DNA of 64,000 nt, taken from the NCBI GenBank assembly GCA_947498985.1, contig CANMMF010000015.1:1-64000 (forward strand), in the 5' to 3' direction. Below are positions 7,891 through 15,585 of this stretch, piece after piece. The notes below the pieces were generated by a model. The model saw only the letters and a program-made list of their open reading frames with translations. It had not been told where the DNA came from and did not search any database. The first letter of the stretch is position 1, and each line of letters opens with the position of its first letter. The translations under genes and the position numbers were made by a program. This DNA comes from an uncultured Paracoccaceae bacterium. GTDB lineage: Bacteria; Pseudomonadota; Alphaproteobacteria; Rhodobacterales; Rhodobacteraceae.

Positions 7891-8357
7891 TGAGCCCGCC
7901 GCATCGGTGCGACAATGCCCTCTTCGATCGGCGCAATCCGCGCCAGCAGTTCACTCTTATTCGAGGCGATGTCCTCAAGCGTCAGATCGTCCAGTACGGC
8001 CATGAAGGCTTTCGTGGCAGTCTGAAGTGCCCGCGAGAGCTTGCAAATGCCGATCAGCGGACAGGTGTTCCGCTCAGGATTGAAACACTCGACAAGATCA
8101 AGCGGCCCCTCGGTCAAGCGCACCACTTCGCCAATAACGATGTCCTCTGCTGGTTTGGCCAACCGAAAGCCCCCGCCGCGGCCACGCACAGTCTCGAGAT
8201 ATCCGGCGCGTCCGAGTTCATGGACAATCTTGACGATGTGCGGTCGTGCCAATCCATGGACGCGGACCACATCGTCAACGCGGATCAAATCCGGCGCCTT
8301 GAGCGCCGCCAGTTGCAGCGACCGCAGCGCGAAATTCGAGTAGGACGTCAGCTTCAT
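7887..8357 (-). CDS. Rrf2 family regulator, NsrR-like with three cysteines
   Basis: 156 residues. The N-terminal winged helix (MKLTSYSNFALRSLQLAALK, then LARPHIVKIVHELGRAGYLE and VRGRGGGFRLAKP) is typical of Rrf2. The cysteine cluster C-x7-C-x5-C in ECFNPERNTCPLIGICKL matches the iron-sulfur ligands of NsrR/RsrR proteins, which sense nitric oxide or redox change. I start at 8357 because GGAGGT lies 5 nt upstream; the frame stays open upstream but that part shows no ribosome site. The promoter at 8376-8404 fits. It forms a two-regulator operon with the Crp/Fnr gene and lies divergent to the peroxiredoxin gene and near the cyd genes, which are typical NO/redox response targets. Confidence 0.9.
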   Translation of the reverse strand: MKLTSYSNFALRSLQLAALKAPDLIRVDDVVRVHGLARPHIVKIVHELGRAGYLETVRGRGGGFRLAKPAEDIVIGEVVRLTEGPLDLVECFNPERNTCPLIGICKLSRALQTATKAFMAVLDDLTLEDIASNKSELLARIAPIEEGIVAPMRRAQ

Positions 8358-8375
8358 CCAGCACCTCCAATTTAT

Positions 8376-8404
8376 CTTATAATCAGAATATAGCTTTTTT
8401 ACAA
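8376..8404 (-). promoter_or_regulatory. Promoter of the Rrf2-Crp/Fnr operon
   Basis: On the minus strand there is TTGTAA (8399-8404), a 17-nt spacer and TATAAG (8376-8381), about 13 nt before the GGAGGT of the Rrf2 gene. This is a good sigma70-type match. The shared GTGA-N5-TCAC element at 8407-8426 sits directly upstream of its -35 box, so one factor bound there could control both directions. Confidence 0.6.
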
Positions 8405-8406
8405 GA

Positions 8407-8426
8407 TGGGTGACATTTTCACTGAA
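8407..8426 (+). promoter_or_regulatory. Shared upstream element (GTGA-N5-TCAC dyad) before the peroxiredoxin gene
   Basis: This is the second copy of the element at 6276-6295 (19 of 20 identical positions). It ends 54 nt before the chosen peroxiredoxin start at 8481, almost the same spacing as the first copy to its gene. CATAGA about 17 nt after the element is a possible -10 box. The binding factor is unknown; the adjacent Rrf2 and Crp/Fnr proteins are candidates. Confidence 0.6.
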
Positions 8427-8480
8427 GCCAGCACGGGAGCGGCATAGATCGGCTTCAGAAAGACAACAATGGAGACCAAT

Positions 8481-9116
8481 ATGACCCTTCTTCTTGGCGA
8501 CACAGTTCCCGATTTCACCGCTGACACGACGACCGGACCGATCTCTTTCCACGACTGGATCGGTGACGAATGGGCCTTCTTCTTCAGTCACCCCGCCGAT
8601 TTCACGCCGGTTTGCACGACAGAGATGGGCCGGACCGCACAACTCGCCGAGGAGTTCGCCCGCCGCGGCGTGAAGCCCATCGGCCTCAGCACCGATCACG
8701 TCGACGAACACCTCAAGTGGATCGAGGATGTGAACGACACGCAAAACACGACGCTGCGCTTCCCGATCGTCGCCGATCCCGATTTCGAAATCTCGAAGCT
8801 CTACGAGTTGATTCATCCGGGTGAGTCCGAGACCGCCGCCGTGCGCTCGGTCTTCATCATCGACCCCGACAAGAAGCTGCGCCTCTCCATGACCTATCCG
8901 ATGAGCGTGGGCCGCAACTTCGACGAGATCCTGAGGGTTATCGACGCGCTGCAAACCGCTGACGCGAAGGGCGTTGCCCTGCCTGCCGACTGGCGCCCCG
9001 GCGATCGCGCAATCATCCCGCCATCCCTGTCGAATGCCGATGCAGCTGAGAAATTTCCCCAGGGTTTCGAAGAAATCCGCCCGTACCTTCGCACTGTCGA
9101 TCTCGGCGCCGCCTGA
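8481..9116 (+). CDS. 1-Cys peroxiredoxin (Prx6/AhpC-TSA family)
   Basis: 211 residues. The peroxidatic site is HPADFTPVCTTEMG (Cys at about residue 45). The C-terminal Prx6-type extension is present (VALPADWRPGDRAIIPP) and there is no clear resolving cysteine, so this is the 1-Cys class that reduces hydrogen peroxide and alkyl hydroperoxides. I chose the ATG at 8481 rather than 8469 because GGAG at 8471-8474 would then sit 6 nt upstream. The gene is divergent from the Rrf2 regulator and followed after 14 nt by an EF-hand gene. The upstream element is shared with the sulfur operon, so its induction by sulfur or oxidative stress is plausible. Confidence 0.95.
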   Translation: MTLLLGDTVPDFTADTTTGPISFHDWIGDEWAFFFSHPADFTPVCTTEMGRTAQLAEEFARRGVKPIGLSTDHVDEHLKWIEDVNDTQNTTLRFPIVADPDFEISKLYELIHPGESETAAVRSVFIIDPDKKLRLSMTYPMSVGRNFDEILRVIDALQTADAKGVALPADWRPGDRAIIPPSLSNADAAEKFPQGFEEIRPYLRTVDLGAA

Positions 9117-9130
9117 AAAGGATCATCCTT

Positions 9131-9562
9131 ATGAAACACTTCCTTCTTGCGACTGCATTTGTGTTGCCCGTCGCTGCTTTCGCCGGTGAAAGTGCCCCTG
9201 GTGCACATTTCATTCTGAATTGGGACCTGAACGGCGACGGCCATGTAACATTGGCCGAACTGACCGAGAAGCGCGGTGACGTTTTCTACACGTTCGACAG
9301 CGATGACAACGGTATCCTAACGCCTGAGGAATACAGCTATTTCGACGACGCCCGCGCTGCGGATATGGAAGGCCAGCCCGCCGAAGCACAAGGCAGAATG
9401 GGCAAGGTGCAGCAGGGCATGATCCTGTCGTTCAATGATACCGACGGCGATGGCTCCGTCAGCCGCGATGAGTTCCTGTCCCGTACCGCCGATTGGCTTG
9501 CCCTAGTCGACCGTGACGGAAGCGGAGACGTGACAGAGGCCGATTTCGGCCCCCGCGAATGA
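9131..9562 (+). CDS. Secreted EF-hand calcium-binding protein
   Basis: 143 residues with a signal peptide (MKHFLLATAFVLPVAAFAG). There are four EF-hand-like loops: DLNGDGHVTLAEL, DSDDNGILTPEEY, DTDGDGSVSRDEF and DRDGSGDVTEADF. It is predicted to be a periplasmic or secreted Ca2+ binder of unknown role. It follows the peroxiredoxin gene at 14 nt and is closed by a strong terminator at 9571, so the two genes form a short transcription unit separate from cydAB. Confidence 0.88.
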   Translation: MKHFLLATAFVLPVAAFAGESAPGAHFILNWDLNGDGHVTLAELTEKRGDVFYTFDSDDNGILTPEEYSYFDDARAADMEGQPAEAQGRMGKVQQGMILSFNDTDGDGSVSRDEFLSRTADWLALVDRDGSGDVTEADFGPRE

Positions 9563-9570
9563 TGAAAACG

Positions 9571-9598
9571 ACCGGAGCCTGTCAAAGGCTCCGGTTTT
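9571..9598 (+). terminator. Rho-independent terminator after the EF-hand gene
   Basis: Perfect 9-bp stem ACCGGAGCC (9571-9579) and GGCTCCGGT (9587-9595) with a 7-nt loop and a short T run. It is preceded by AAAA, so it may also work in the other direction. It lies 9 bp after the stop codon and 26 bp before the cydA start. Confidence 0.88.
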
Positions 9599-9623
9599 GC
9601 GTATCCAGACGACGAGATTTCCC

Positions 9624-11036
9624 ATGTTAGACGGCTTCAGCGCTGAGACACTCGCAAGGGTGCAATTCGCCTTCACTGTTTCCTTCCATATTATCTTCCC
9701 GGCCTTTTCGATTGGGCTCGCAAGCTATCTTGCAGTGCTGAACGGGCTCTGGATGAAAACGCGGGACGAGATCTACCTCACCCTCTTCAATTACTGGAAA
9801 AAGATCTTTGCCGTGGCGTTCGGTATGGGTGTCGTGTCCGGCATCGTGATGTCCTACCAGTTCGGCACCAACTGGTCGGTGTTTTCCGACAAGGCGGGGC
9901 CGGTGGTCGGCCCGCTGATGGCCTATGAGGTGCTGTCCGCCTTCTTCCTTGAGGCCGGCTTCCTTGGCATCATGCTGTTTGGTCGCGAACGGGTAGGCGA
10001 GAAGCTGCACATGTTCGCAACTACCATGGTGGCCTTCGGGACGCTGATGTCGGCCACTTGGATTCTGTCTGTGAACAGCTGGATGCAGACGCCCGCAGGC
10101 TACTCTATCGCCGAAAATGGCCAGTTCGTGCCGGAAGACTGGTGGGCGATCATCTTCAATCCGTCCTTCCCCTACCGCCTCTTCCACATGGTGCTGGCCG
10201 CCTACCTGACGACCGCGCTCGTCGTCGGTGCCGTCGGTGCGTTGCATCTGCTGCGTGACAAGGCAGACAAGGAAGCTCGCCGGATGTTCTCGATGGCGAT
10301 GTGGATGGCCGTGATCGTGACGCCGATCCAGATCTTCGCAGGGCACGAGCACGGCCTGAACACGCTGGAGCATCAGCCAGTCAAGATCATGGCCATGGAA
10401 GGTCATTACGAAAGCCACCCCGAGGGATGGACGCCGCTCTATCTTTTCGGAATTCCCAATGATGAAGAGCAGCGTCTCGATTACGCAGTGGGCATCCCGG
10501 GCCTCGGAAACCTGATCTTTGAGCATCCGCTCGACTATCCGACGGAGGGGCTTGATACGGTCCCTGAAGAAGATCAGCCACCCGTTTTCATTGTCTTCTG
10601 GTCCTTCCGCGTCATGGTTGGCCTCGGATTCCTTATGCTCGGGCTGGGTGCGTGGTCTGCCTGGGCGCGTTGGCGCGGTTCGCTCTACGAGGCCAAGTGG
10701 CTTCATCGGGCCAGCATCGCCATGGGACCGGCTGGCTTCGTCGCCGTCCTCGCAGGCTGGATTACGACGGAGGTCGGCCGGCAGCCTTACACCGTCTATG
10801 GCCTTCTGCGCACCAGTGACAGCCTGGCGCCGATCGATGCGCCGGCCGTGGCAACCTCGCTGGTCGCCTTCATCGTCGTCTACTTCGCCGTCTTTGGCGC
10901 AGGCACCTTCTACCTGCTGCGGATGATGAATAAACGACCTGCCACGCCCAAGCTCGGCCTTCGCGACGGACCGATCCGCACCGCAGGCATCACCCCTGCT
11001 CCACAAGTCGACCCCGACTTCATTCCCGGCGAGTAA
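9624..11036 (+). CDS. cydA: Cytochrome bd ubiquinol oxidase subunit I, cyanide-insensitive (CioA) type
   Basis: 470 residues with nine or so membrane helices. Visible features are the heme d ligand region (RVQFAFTVSFHIIFPAF, His near residue 19), the heme b595/d motif GWITTEVGRQPYTVYGLLRT near residue 377, and the quinol-side motif FWSFRVMVGLGFLML. The Q-loop is short compared with E. coli CydA (522 aa), which marks the CIO subgroup. It oxidises quinol and reduces oxygen without proton pumping and resists sulfide, cyanide and NO. The ATG at 9624 (MLDGFSAETLARVQ) matches family N-termini; no strong Shine-Dalgarno is seen. It is followed by cydB and a DUF2474 gene. With the sulfide operon nearby, a sulfide-tolerant respiration role is likely. 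Confidence 0.96.
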   Translation: MLDGFSAETLARVQFAFTVSFHIIFPAFSIGLASYLAVLNGLWMKTRDEIYLTLFNYWKKIFAVAFGMGVVSGIVMSYQFGTNWSVFSDKAGPVVGPLMAYEVLSAFFLEAGFLGIMLFGRERVGEKLHMFATTMVAFGTLMSATWILSVNSWMQTPAGYSIAENGQFVPEDWWAIIFNPSFPYRLFHMVLAAYLTTALVVGAVGALHLLRDKADKEARRMFSMAMWMAVIVTPIQIFAGHEHGLNTLEHQPVKIMAMEGHYESHPEGWTPLYLFGIPNDEEQRLDYAVGIPGLGNLIFEHPLDYPTEGLDTVPEEDQPPVFIVFWSFRVMVGLGFLMLGLGAWSAWARWRGSLYEAKWLHRASIAMGPAGFVAVLAGWITTEVGRQPYTVYGLLRTSDSLAPIDAPAVATSLVAFIVVYFAVFGAGTFYLLRMMNKRPATPKLGLRDGPIRTAGITPAPQVDPDFIPGE

Positions 11037-11047
11037 GGAGACGCAAA

Positions 11048-12052
11048 ATGGAATTTGATCTCGCTTTCATCTGGGCCGGACTGATCGCATTCGCGGTCCT
11101 GGTCTATGTCATCCTCGACGGGTTCGATCTCGGCATCGGCATCCTGTTTCCGCTCGGCAAATCCGAGCACGACCGGGACATGATGATGAACTCGGTCGCG
11201 CCCGTCTGGGACGGCAACGAAACCTGGCTGGTGCTGGGCGGCGGTGGTCTCTTCGCCGTCTTCCCGTTGGCCTATGCCATCGTGATGCCCGCGCTTTACA
11301 TGCCGATCATCCTGATGCTTCTGGCCCTCGTGTTCCGTGGGGTCTCCTTCGAATACCGTTGGCGCACAGTGCGCGGGAAAGGAATTTGGGACGCCGCATT
11401 CTTTGGTGGCTCGTTTGTTGCCGCGCTCTGTCAGGGCGTCGCGTTGGGCGCACTCGTGCAGGGGATCGAAGTCGAAGGTCGCGCCTATGCCGGTGGCTGG
11501 TTCGACTGGCTGACGCCATTCTCCATTCTGACCGGCTTCGCGGTCGTCGTCGGCTATGCATTGCTCGGTGCCACATGGCTCGTCCTGAAAACGGAAAACG
11601 AACTTCAGATACAGATGCAGCGCTATGCCTGGTGGCTCGGTGCCGGGACCCTTGGTCTGATCGGCCTCGTCAGTATCCTTACACCATTCCAGGAACCGGA
11701 ATACTTCCAGCGCTGGTTCAACCTTCCCGGCAGTCTGTTCTCCATGGTGGTGCCCATCCTCATGCTGGGCCTCGCATGGAGCTTCTTCACCGGTCTGAAT
11801 GACGGAAAAGATCTTCAGCCTTTCCTCTCGGCGCTCGGGTTCTTCATCGTCAGCTTCATCGGGATCGGCATCAGCTTCTATCCCATGATGGTCCCACCTT
11901 CCGTGACGATCTGGCAAGCGGCGGCCCCGGACTCGAGCCTCGCGTTCGCGCTTGTCGGCGCCGTGATCCTCGTGCCCATCATTCTTGCCTACACCGCATA
12001 CGCCTATTGGGTGTTCCGCGGGAAAATGGATCCATCCGAAGGGTATCACTGA
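11048..12052 (+). CDS. cydB: Cytochrome bd ubiquinol oxidase subunit II (CioB/CydB)
   Basis: 334 residues, multi-helix. It starts MEFDLAFIWAGLIAFAVLVYVILDGFDLG, the standard CydB N-terminus with the DGFDLG motif, followed by SVAPVWDGNETWLVLGGGGLFAVFP and FRGVSFEYR. It pairs with the subunit I gene 11 nt upstream (GTAAGGAG gives the ribosome site) and overlaps the downstream DUF2474 start by one base. Together they form the quinol oxidase in the cytoplasmic membrane. Confidence 0.96.
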   Translation: MEFDLAFIWAGLIAFAVLVYVILDGFDLGIGILFPLGKSEHDRDMMMNSVAPVWDGNETWLVLGGGGLFAVFPLAYAIVMPALYMPIILMLLALVFRGVSFEYRWRTVRGKGIWDAAFFGGSFVAALCQGVALGALVQGIEVEGRAYAGGWFDWLTPFSILTGFAVVVGYALLGATWLVLKTENELQIQMQRYAWWLGAGTLGLIGLVSILTPFQEPEYFQRWFNLPGSLFSMVVPILMLGLAWSFFTGLNDGKDLQPFLSALGFFIVSFIGIGISFYPMMVPPSVTIWQAAAPDSSLAFALVGAVILVPIILAYTAYAYWVFRGKMDPSEGYH

Positions 12053-12159
12053 TGAGCAAGGCGCAACTATCGAGATGGCTCTGGTTCATCGGCCTCTGGC
12101 TCGCCAGCGTGCTTCTGCTTGGCATTGTCGCAATGGCGATCAGAGCGATACTTCTTTAG
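12052..12159 (+). CDS. DUF2474 small membrane subunit of cytochrome bd (CydX-like)
   Basis: A 35-residue single-helix protein (MSKAQLSRWLWFIGLWLASV, then hydrophobic to RAILL). The ATG shares its A with the cydB stop (TGATG at 12050-12054). Small one-helix proteins of the DUF2474 family are the usual third gene of CIO-type cydAB operons, and the equivalent CydX is needed for a stable, active oxidase in E. coli. It is too short for usual gene-length cut-offs. The stop TAG is at 12157-12159. A direct role in this oxidase is inferred from family and position. Confidence 0.88.
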   Translation: MSKAQLSRWLWFIGLWLASVLLLGIVAMAIRAILL

Positions 12160-12317
12160 GGGCGGCTCACTAATAATCGCATCAAAGCGGAAGGTTCGCC
12201 AAAGTCGCGACAGGCTGCACTAGACCACGATTGTGAGGCGAACACATGGTGCACACGGCCTTGCGCAAGCCACTGATTTCTTGGCAAAATCACCACCATC
12301 CATCACTGGACATTCCG

Positions 12318-13385
12318 TCAGACTGCCGTTTTCCACATTCGATAACGCCCCTGCCCTGTCACTTCGCGGATCAAACCGCTTGCCTCCATCCACGCCAGAT
12401 TGCGCTGAACGGCGGCGCGACTGGCTCCAGTCGTCGCCTCAGCCATTGGGGCGGAGACCAAGGGCCACTGAGAGAAAGTTCTTCGCAAGGCAACCGGCGT
12501 GCGGCCAGACAACTGCGCCATGACGTTTTCTGCTCGACCCGTCCACTCTTCAATATCGTCAAGTGTTCGCATCGCCGTCAGAATTGCGCTGCTCATCCCA
12601 TTCAACCAGCGGTCCAAACGGTCTGCTGGCGAGCCCGAGACACGCAGTCCCCCTGCCCCACCCATCGCGAGCGGAACAAATATTGCACAACTTCCGCCCT
12701 CTGCTGCAATCCTGGACGCGGTGACGGCAGCTTCCATCTGGTCGCCGTGGTGTCTGAGGCCAGCCAGGCTCCAGAGATGAAAGCCCATGCAAGCCTGCGT
12801 GATTGGGTGGAGCTCGGCTGCGGCTGTCATTACGTCCAACCATCCGCCCGCGCGATCTTCGAAACGCTCAGCGCTGTTTTCAATGTTCTCGGGATCGCGG
12901 CGATCCAGGAAGGCGGCCAAGTCACCTTTTGGCCCGGGACCGCCTGTCAGGCGCCGAACCGCCCATCCAACTCTTGAAAGGGCATTTGGGTCATCCTGTG
13001 CACCTGACAGCCGCATCGATATCCAGAGTGCCAGACGATCGGAACTCACCCGATCCCCGTTGAACCAGCTTAGGTCTGCCGCCTCGATAAGAGCGAGTCG
13101 ATGCCGCCAGCCTTCCGGGCCGCGCAGCAGCCGGTCATCCAGAGCACCCAGCCGTCCAGCGACCCGTGCCAGGCGCGCAGCGTGAACGCTTTCTGCATTG
13201 ACCCAGTCATCGATGACAGCAGTGTCGGGCGGTTCCGCCCGCGGCCCAGGAGGCAAATCATCCGGTTCTTCTTCGAGTGGTCCCGGCAGAAACCAGAGAT
13301 CGTCTTCGCGAGCCTCTTCATCCTCCTCGATGGTGATGAGGGGGTCATTAAAATCATCAGTCAAAGCGGATGCTTGGATCTTCAT
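12318..13385 (-). CDS. Plasmid-type HTH protein, DUF1612/RHE_PE00001-like
   Basis: 355 residues. The N-terminal third is acidic, the middle is helical (ALIEAADLSWFNGDRVSSDR, then LWISMRLSGAQDDPNALSRV), and the C-terminus holds a helix-turn-helix-like stretch (MAEATTGASRAAVQRNLAWM) and a winged end (GLIREVTGQGRYRMW). This layout resembles the DUF1612 plus HTH proteins found on rhizobial and roseobacter plasmids; the assignment is from memory and moderate. A perfect inverted repeat at 13386-13413 abuts the start codon and suggests autoregulation. It is transcribed away from the serine recombinase gene. Plus-strand open frames over this gene are antisense shadows. Confidence 0.7.
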   Translation of the reverse strand: MKIQASALTDDFNDPLITIEEDEEAREDDLWFLPGPLEEEPDDLPPGPRAEPPDTAVIDDWVNAESVHAARLARVAGRLGALDDRLLRGPEGWRHRLALIEAADLSWFNGDRVSSDRLALWISMRLSGAQDDPNALSRVGWAVRRLTGGPGPKGDLAAFLDRRDPENIENSAERFEDRAGGWLDVMTAAAELHPITQACMGFHLWSLAGLRHHGDQMEAAVTASRIAAEGGSCAIFVPLAMGGAGGLRVSGSPADRLDRWLNGMSSAILTAMRTLDDIEEWTGRAENVMAQLSGRTPVALRRTFSQWPLVSAPMAEATTGASRAAVQRNLAWMEASGLIREVTGQGRYRMWKTAV

Positions 13386-13413
13386 ATGTGCAAAATACTG
13401 TTCTTTTGCACAT
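13386..13413 (-). promoter_or_regulatory. Perfect 10-bp inverted repeat at the DUF1612-like gene start
   Basis: ATGTGCAAAA (13386-13395) and TTTTGCACAT (13404-13413) are exact inverted copies with an 8-nt spacer. The repeat ends at the base next to the start codon, so the gene has no ordinary Shine-Dalgarno. A minus-strand TATATA near 13440 could be the -10 box. This is probably an operator for the encoded HTH protein, or an RNA hairpin that blocks translation. Confidence 0.65.
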
Positions 13414-13556
13414 TACCCAAGTGATTTCGTGGCGGTTGCCTTCGCTCTTTATATAGTGTGCGCCCGCGACTACCGGTGAAACCTCTCAGATCGCGCTCAG
13501 CGCAAGGAAACCAAGGGTTTTTGGACGAGCGCGACGAGAGAGCACCGACTTGCATT

Positions 13557-13601
13557 CGTTTACAAACGGTCGTTTATTAGCGATATCTTAAATTGCAAAC
13601 G
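13557..13601. promoter_or_regulatory. Candidate res (recombination) site of the serine recombinase
   Basis: Immediately before the recombinase gene there is CGTTTACAAACG (13557-13568) and then a 31-bp dyad bounded by CGTTT and AAACG (13571-13601). On the minus strand GACCGTTTG appears twice as a direct repeat (ahead of CAA and TAA) 33 bp apart. Arrays of such half sites next to the gene are how resolvases of the Tn3 type bind. No experimental site is known to me for this protein, so this stays a candidate. Confidence 0.45.
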
Positions 13602-13611
13602 GTCAGTCTTC

Positions 13612-14499
13612 ATGCCCCTGATAGGCTACGCCCGTGTTTCCACAGAGGATCAGACCCCCCTGCCCCAGTCTGAGGCCCTGCAAACTGCGGGTTGCGTCGA
13701 GATATTCGAAGAGCACGCCTCAGGCGGCAATCGCGCGCGTCCTGTGCTTGCGCGCGTGCTCGAACGTGTCCAGAGCGGCGATACGCTGGTCGTCGTGCGG
13801 ATCGACCGGCTTGCGCGGTCTCTGTCGCACTTGCTGGAGGTGATCGAACGTCTGGAGGCCAAGGGAGCTTTCTTCCGCTCGCTGCAGGATCCCATCGACA
13901 CCTCATCCCCGCAGGGCAAATTCACGCTGCAAGTTCTGGGCGCGGCGGCCGAGTTCGAACGTGCCCTGATCCGCGAGCGCACCAAGGCCGGGCTTGCCTC
14001 GGCACGCGCCAAAGGGCGCGTAGGCGGCAACCCTGGACTTCGCGCCAAAGACCCCGCCGCGCTGCGCAAGGTGCGACTGGCGCGACAGGACGGCTACATG
14101 GAGCGCTTGAACGAAACTGCGCAGGATTGGGTGCCCCATGTGCGCCGTTTGCGCCCCGATATGGCTTGGGAGGACGTCCTGCGGATCATCAATGGCCCCC
14201 TGCCCCACGACCGCCGCTGGACACAAAGTCGCTTGCTCCGTGCCGTGAAGGCCTATGTGCGCGACGGGTTTCTAACCGATGAGGTGCTTGGCCGCGCCGG
14301 ACGGCGCGAAACCGATGACCGCCTGCCTGCCATCGTGGCGGCGATTAAGGGTGCGGACCCGGACATCACGCTGCAGGCAATCTGCGACCGGCTTGAGTCT
14401 ATGCGTGAGCGCACCCCTCGAGGTCGCACGAGTTGGCAGCCGTCCTCGGTCAAGATGTTGCTCGAACGAGCGGAGCGTCTTGGACTGGTTGGCCAATAG
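13612..14499 (+). CDS. Serine recombinase (resolvase/invertase family)
   Basis: 295 residues. The catalytic N-terminal domain begins MPLIGYARVSTEDQ with the nucleophile Ser10, continues with VVVRIDRLARSLSHLLEVIE and ends with the long helix EFERALIRERTKAGLASARAKGR. The C-terminal half, about 150 residues, holds two HTH-like stretches (residues 190-215 and 250-290) and is longer than in small resolvases such as Tn3 TnpR (185 aa). It probably resolves plasmid multimers or is what remains of a mobile element. No transposase is adjacent. No Shine-Dalgarno precedes the ATG. A short hairpin (CCAATAGC, GCTATTTGG) lies at its end near 14493-14514. Confidence 0.93.
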   Translation: MPLIGYARVSTEDQTPLPQSEALQTAGCVEIFEEHASGGNRARPVLARVLERVQSGDTLVVVRIDRLARSLSHLLEVIERLEAKGAFFRSLQDPIDTSSPQGKFTLQVLGAAAEFERALIRERTKAGLASARAKGRVGGNPGLRAKDPAALRKVRLARQDGYMERLNETAQDWVPHVRRLRPDMAWEDVLRIINGPLPHDRRWTQSRLLRAVKAYVRDGFLTDEVLGRAGRRETDDRLPAIVAAIKGADPDITLQAICDRLESMRERTPRGRTSWQPSSVKMLLERAERLGLVGQ

Positions 14500-15585
14500 C
14501 GAAGCTATTTGGCAGGTAGCATGGAATGTCAGTTTGAAGTGCGTCTAGTCTCGAAACTTGTTCCTTGATGGAAGTGCGCAGTACTTCGGGCCCTTCTGTC
14601 ACCTTGTTTTTCTGTGTCTTGGCCTTCTGGTCTTTGCTTCACATACGAACCCACGAAAAAGGGGGTTCTCCGATCGTCGCATAGTGGTGTTCTCCCCTGC
14701 CCTCTTTCCTCCATTGTTTCGTTCGGCGTTCGGCAGGTTCAGGTCGAAGTTTCCTATCTCAAGCGCGTCATCACAACTCCACCTTAGGATAACTGCAATC
14801 ATCAATTGTTGCCTCGAGTTCGACGCCACAAGATCAAACTGGCAAACGTCGCGGTCATGGTCTCCAACTCAACCATCGATATCCACACCACTGCTGGCTT
14901 TGTTGTTGGTGTTGTCCCTCAGCCTCAACGCATCGTGTCCTCGGTCGCACTCCTCCTGGTCGCCTAGGAGGATGCTGTTGGCTCTGGAAGAAGCAGAACC
15001 GCTACACCATTGCCGAGTACCTCCCGCTGACAATCTATGATCATGGCTCAATGGTAACGTCCGCAAGAAAGCGATCAGAATGACCTGGCATTGCCAGCCA
15101 GCGCTTTCGACGAGGCCATGAGAATCGGTCCGTTCGATTCTTCCTGGGTCGTCCACGCAATCGCATTCCTGGCTGATGAACCGGTTGTATTGATACCATC
15201 GGTCATGCAGATCGTTTTTGGAAGATCCCGCGAAACGCAAACGGGTTCAAATATCGATCTCGGGCGCCAGTACTGTGGTGTCCAATGCGGGCGGGATGAT
15301 CTTTGACAGCCGTGCAACGTCGAAAAGACTATATAAAGCAATGTGTTATGACAAAAATCTACGTTTTGCTGCTGTTGGGAGTGCTGCCAAAGTATTGCGG
15401 TGAAGCAATATCTTGTGCTCAAACTTGCTTCGCCCACGTTCTATTGTGACAGTGCCCAGAAGGTTCTGTCGCTGCATGCCCGATTTGACCGCCCAAGAAA
15501 ATCGTTGTGGATAAGCCGATTCCGGTTTAAGTCACAGTTTAACGATAGAAATCGCACAAAAAGCGATATTAAGCGAGGCGGCGGC
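14500..15585. other. Long non-coding stretch upstream of repA
   Basis: About 1.1 kb without a convincing gene; open frames here lack family features and ribosome sites. It contains an outlying copy of the repeat TTTGACAGCCGTGCA at 15302-15316 that also occurs twice between repA and repB, and a small inverted repeat TATTGC/GCAATA at 15393-15410. AT-rich sequence from 15320 to 15580 probably holds the repA promoter. In repABC plasmids this is the usual place for the operon promoter and sometimes a partition site. Confidence 0.55.

Noticed and set aside
8358-8954. N-terminal extension of the Rrf2 frame
   Set aside because: The frame stays open opposite the peroxiredoxin gene, but the Rrf2 domain, GGAGGT and promoter place the start at 8357.
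9627-11006. Large minus-strand frame opposite cydA, with a similar one at 10910-12049 opposite cydB
   Set aside because: cydA and cydB are certain; the antisense frames are His/Arg/Asp-rich without hydrophobic or domain pattern.
12246-12977. 243-codon plus-strand frame
   Set aside because: Overlaps the DUF1612-like gene; it reads as Arg/Ser/His-rich shadow with no domain.
14558-15240. Possible genes in the repA upstream region (160 codons plus, 123 codons minus)
   Set aside because: No family resemblance, no ribosome site, odd codon use; left as non-coding, though a decayed gene cannot be excluded.
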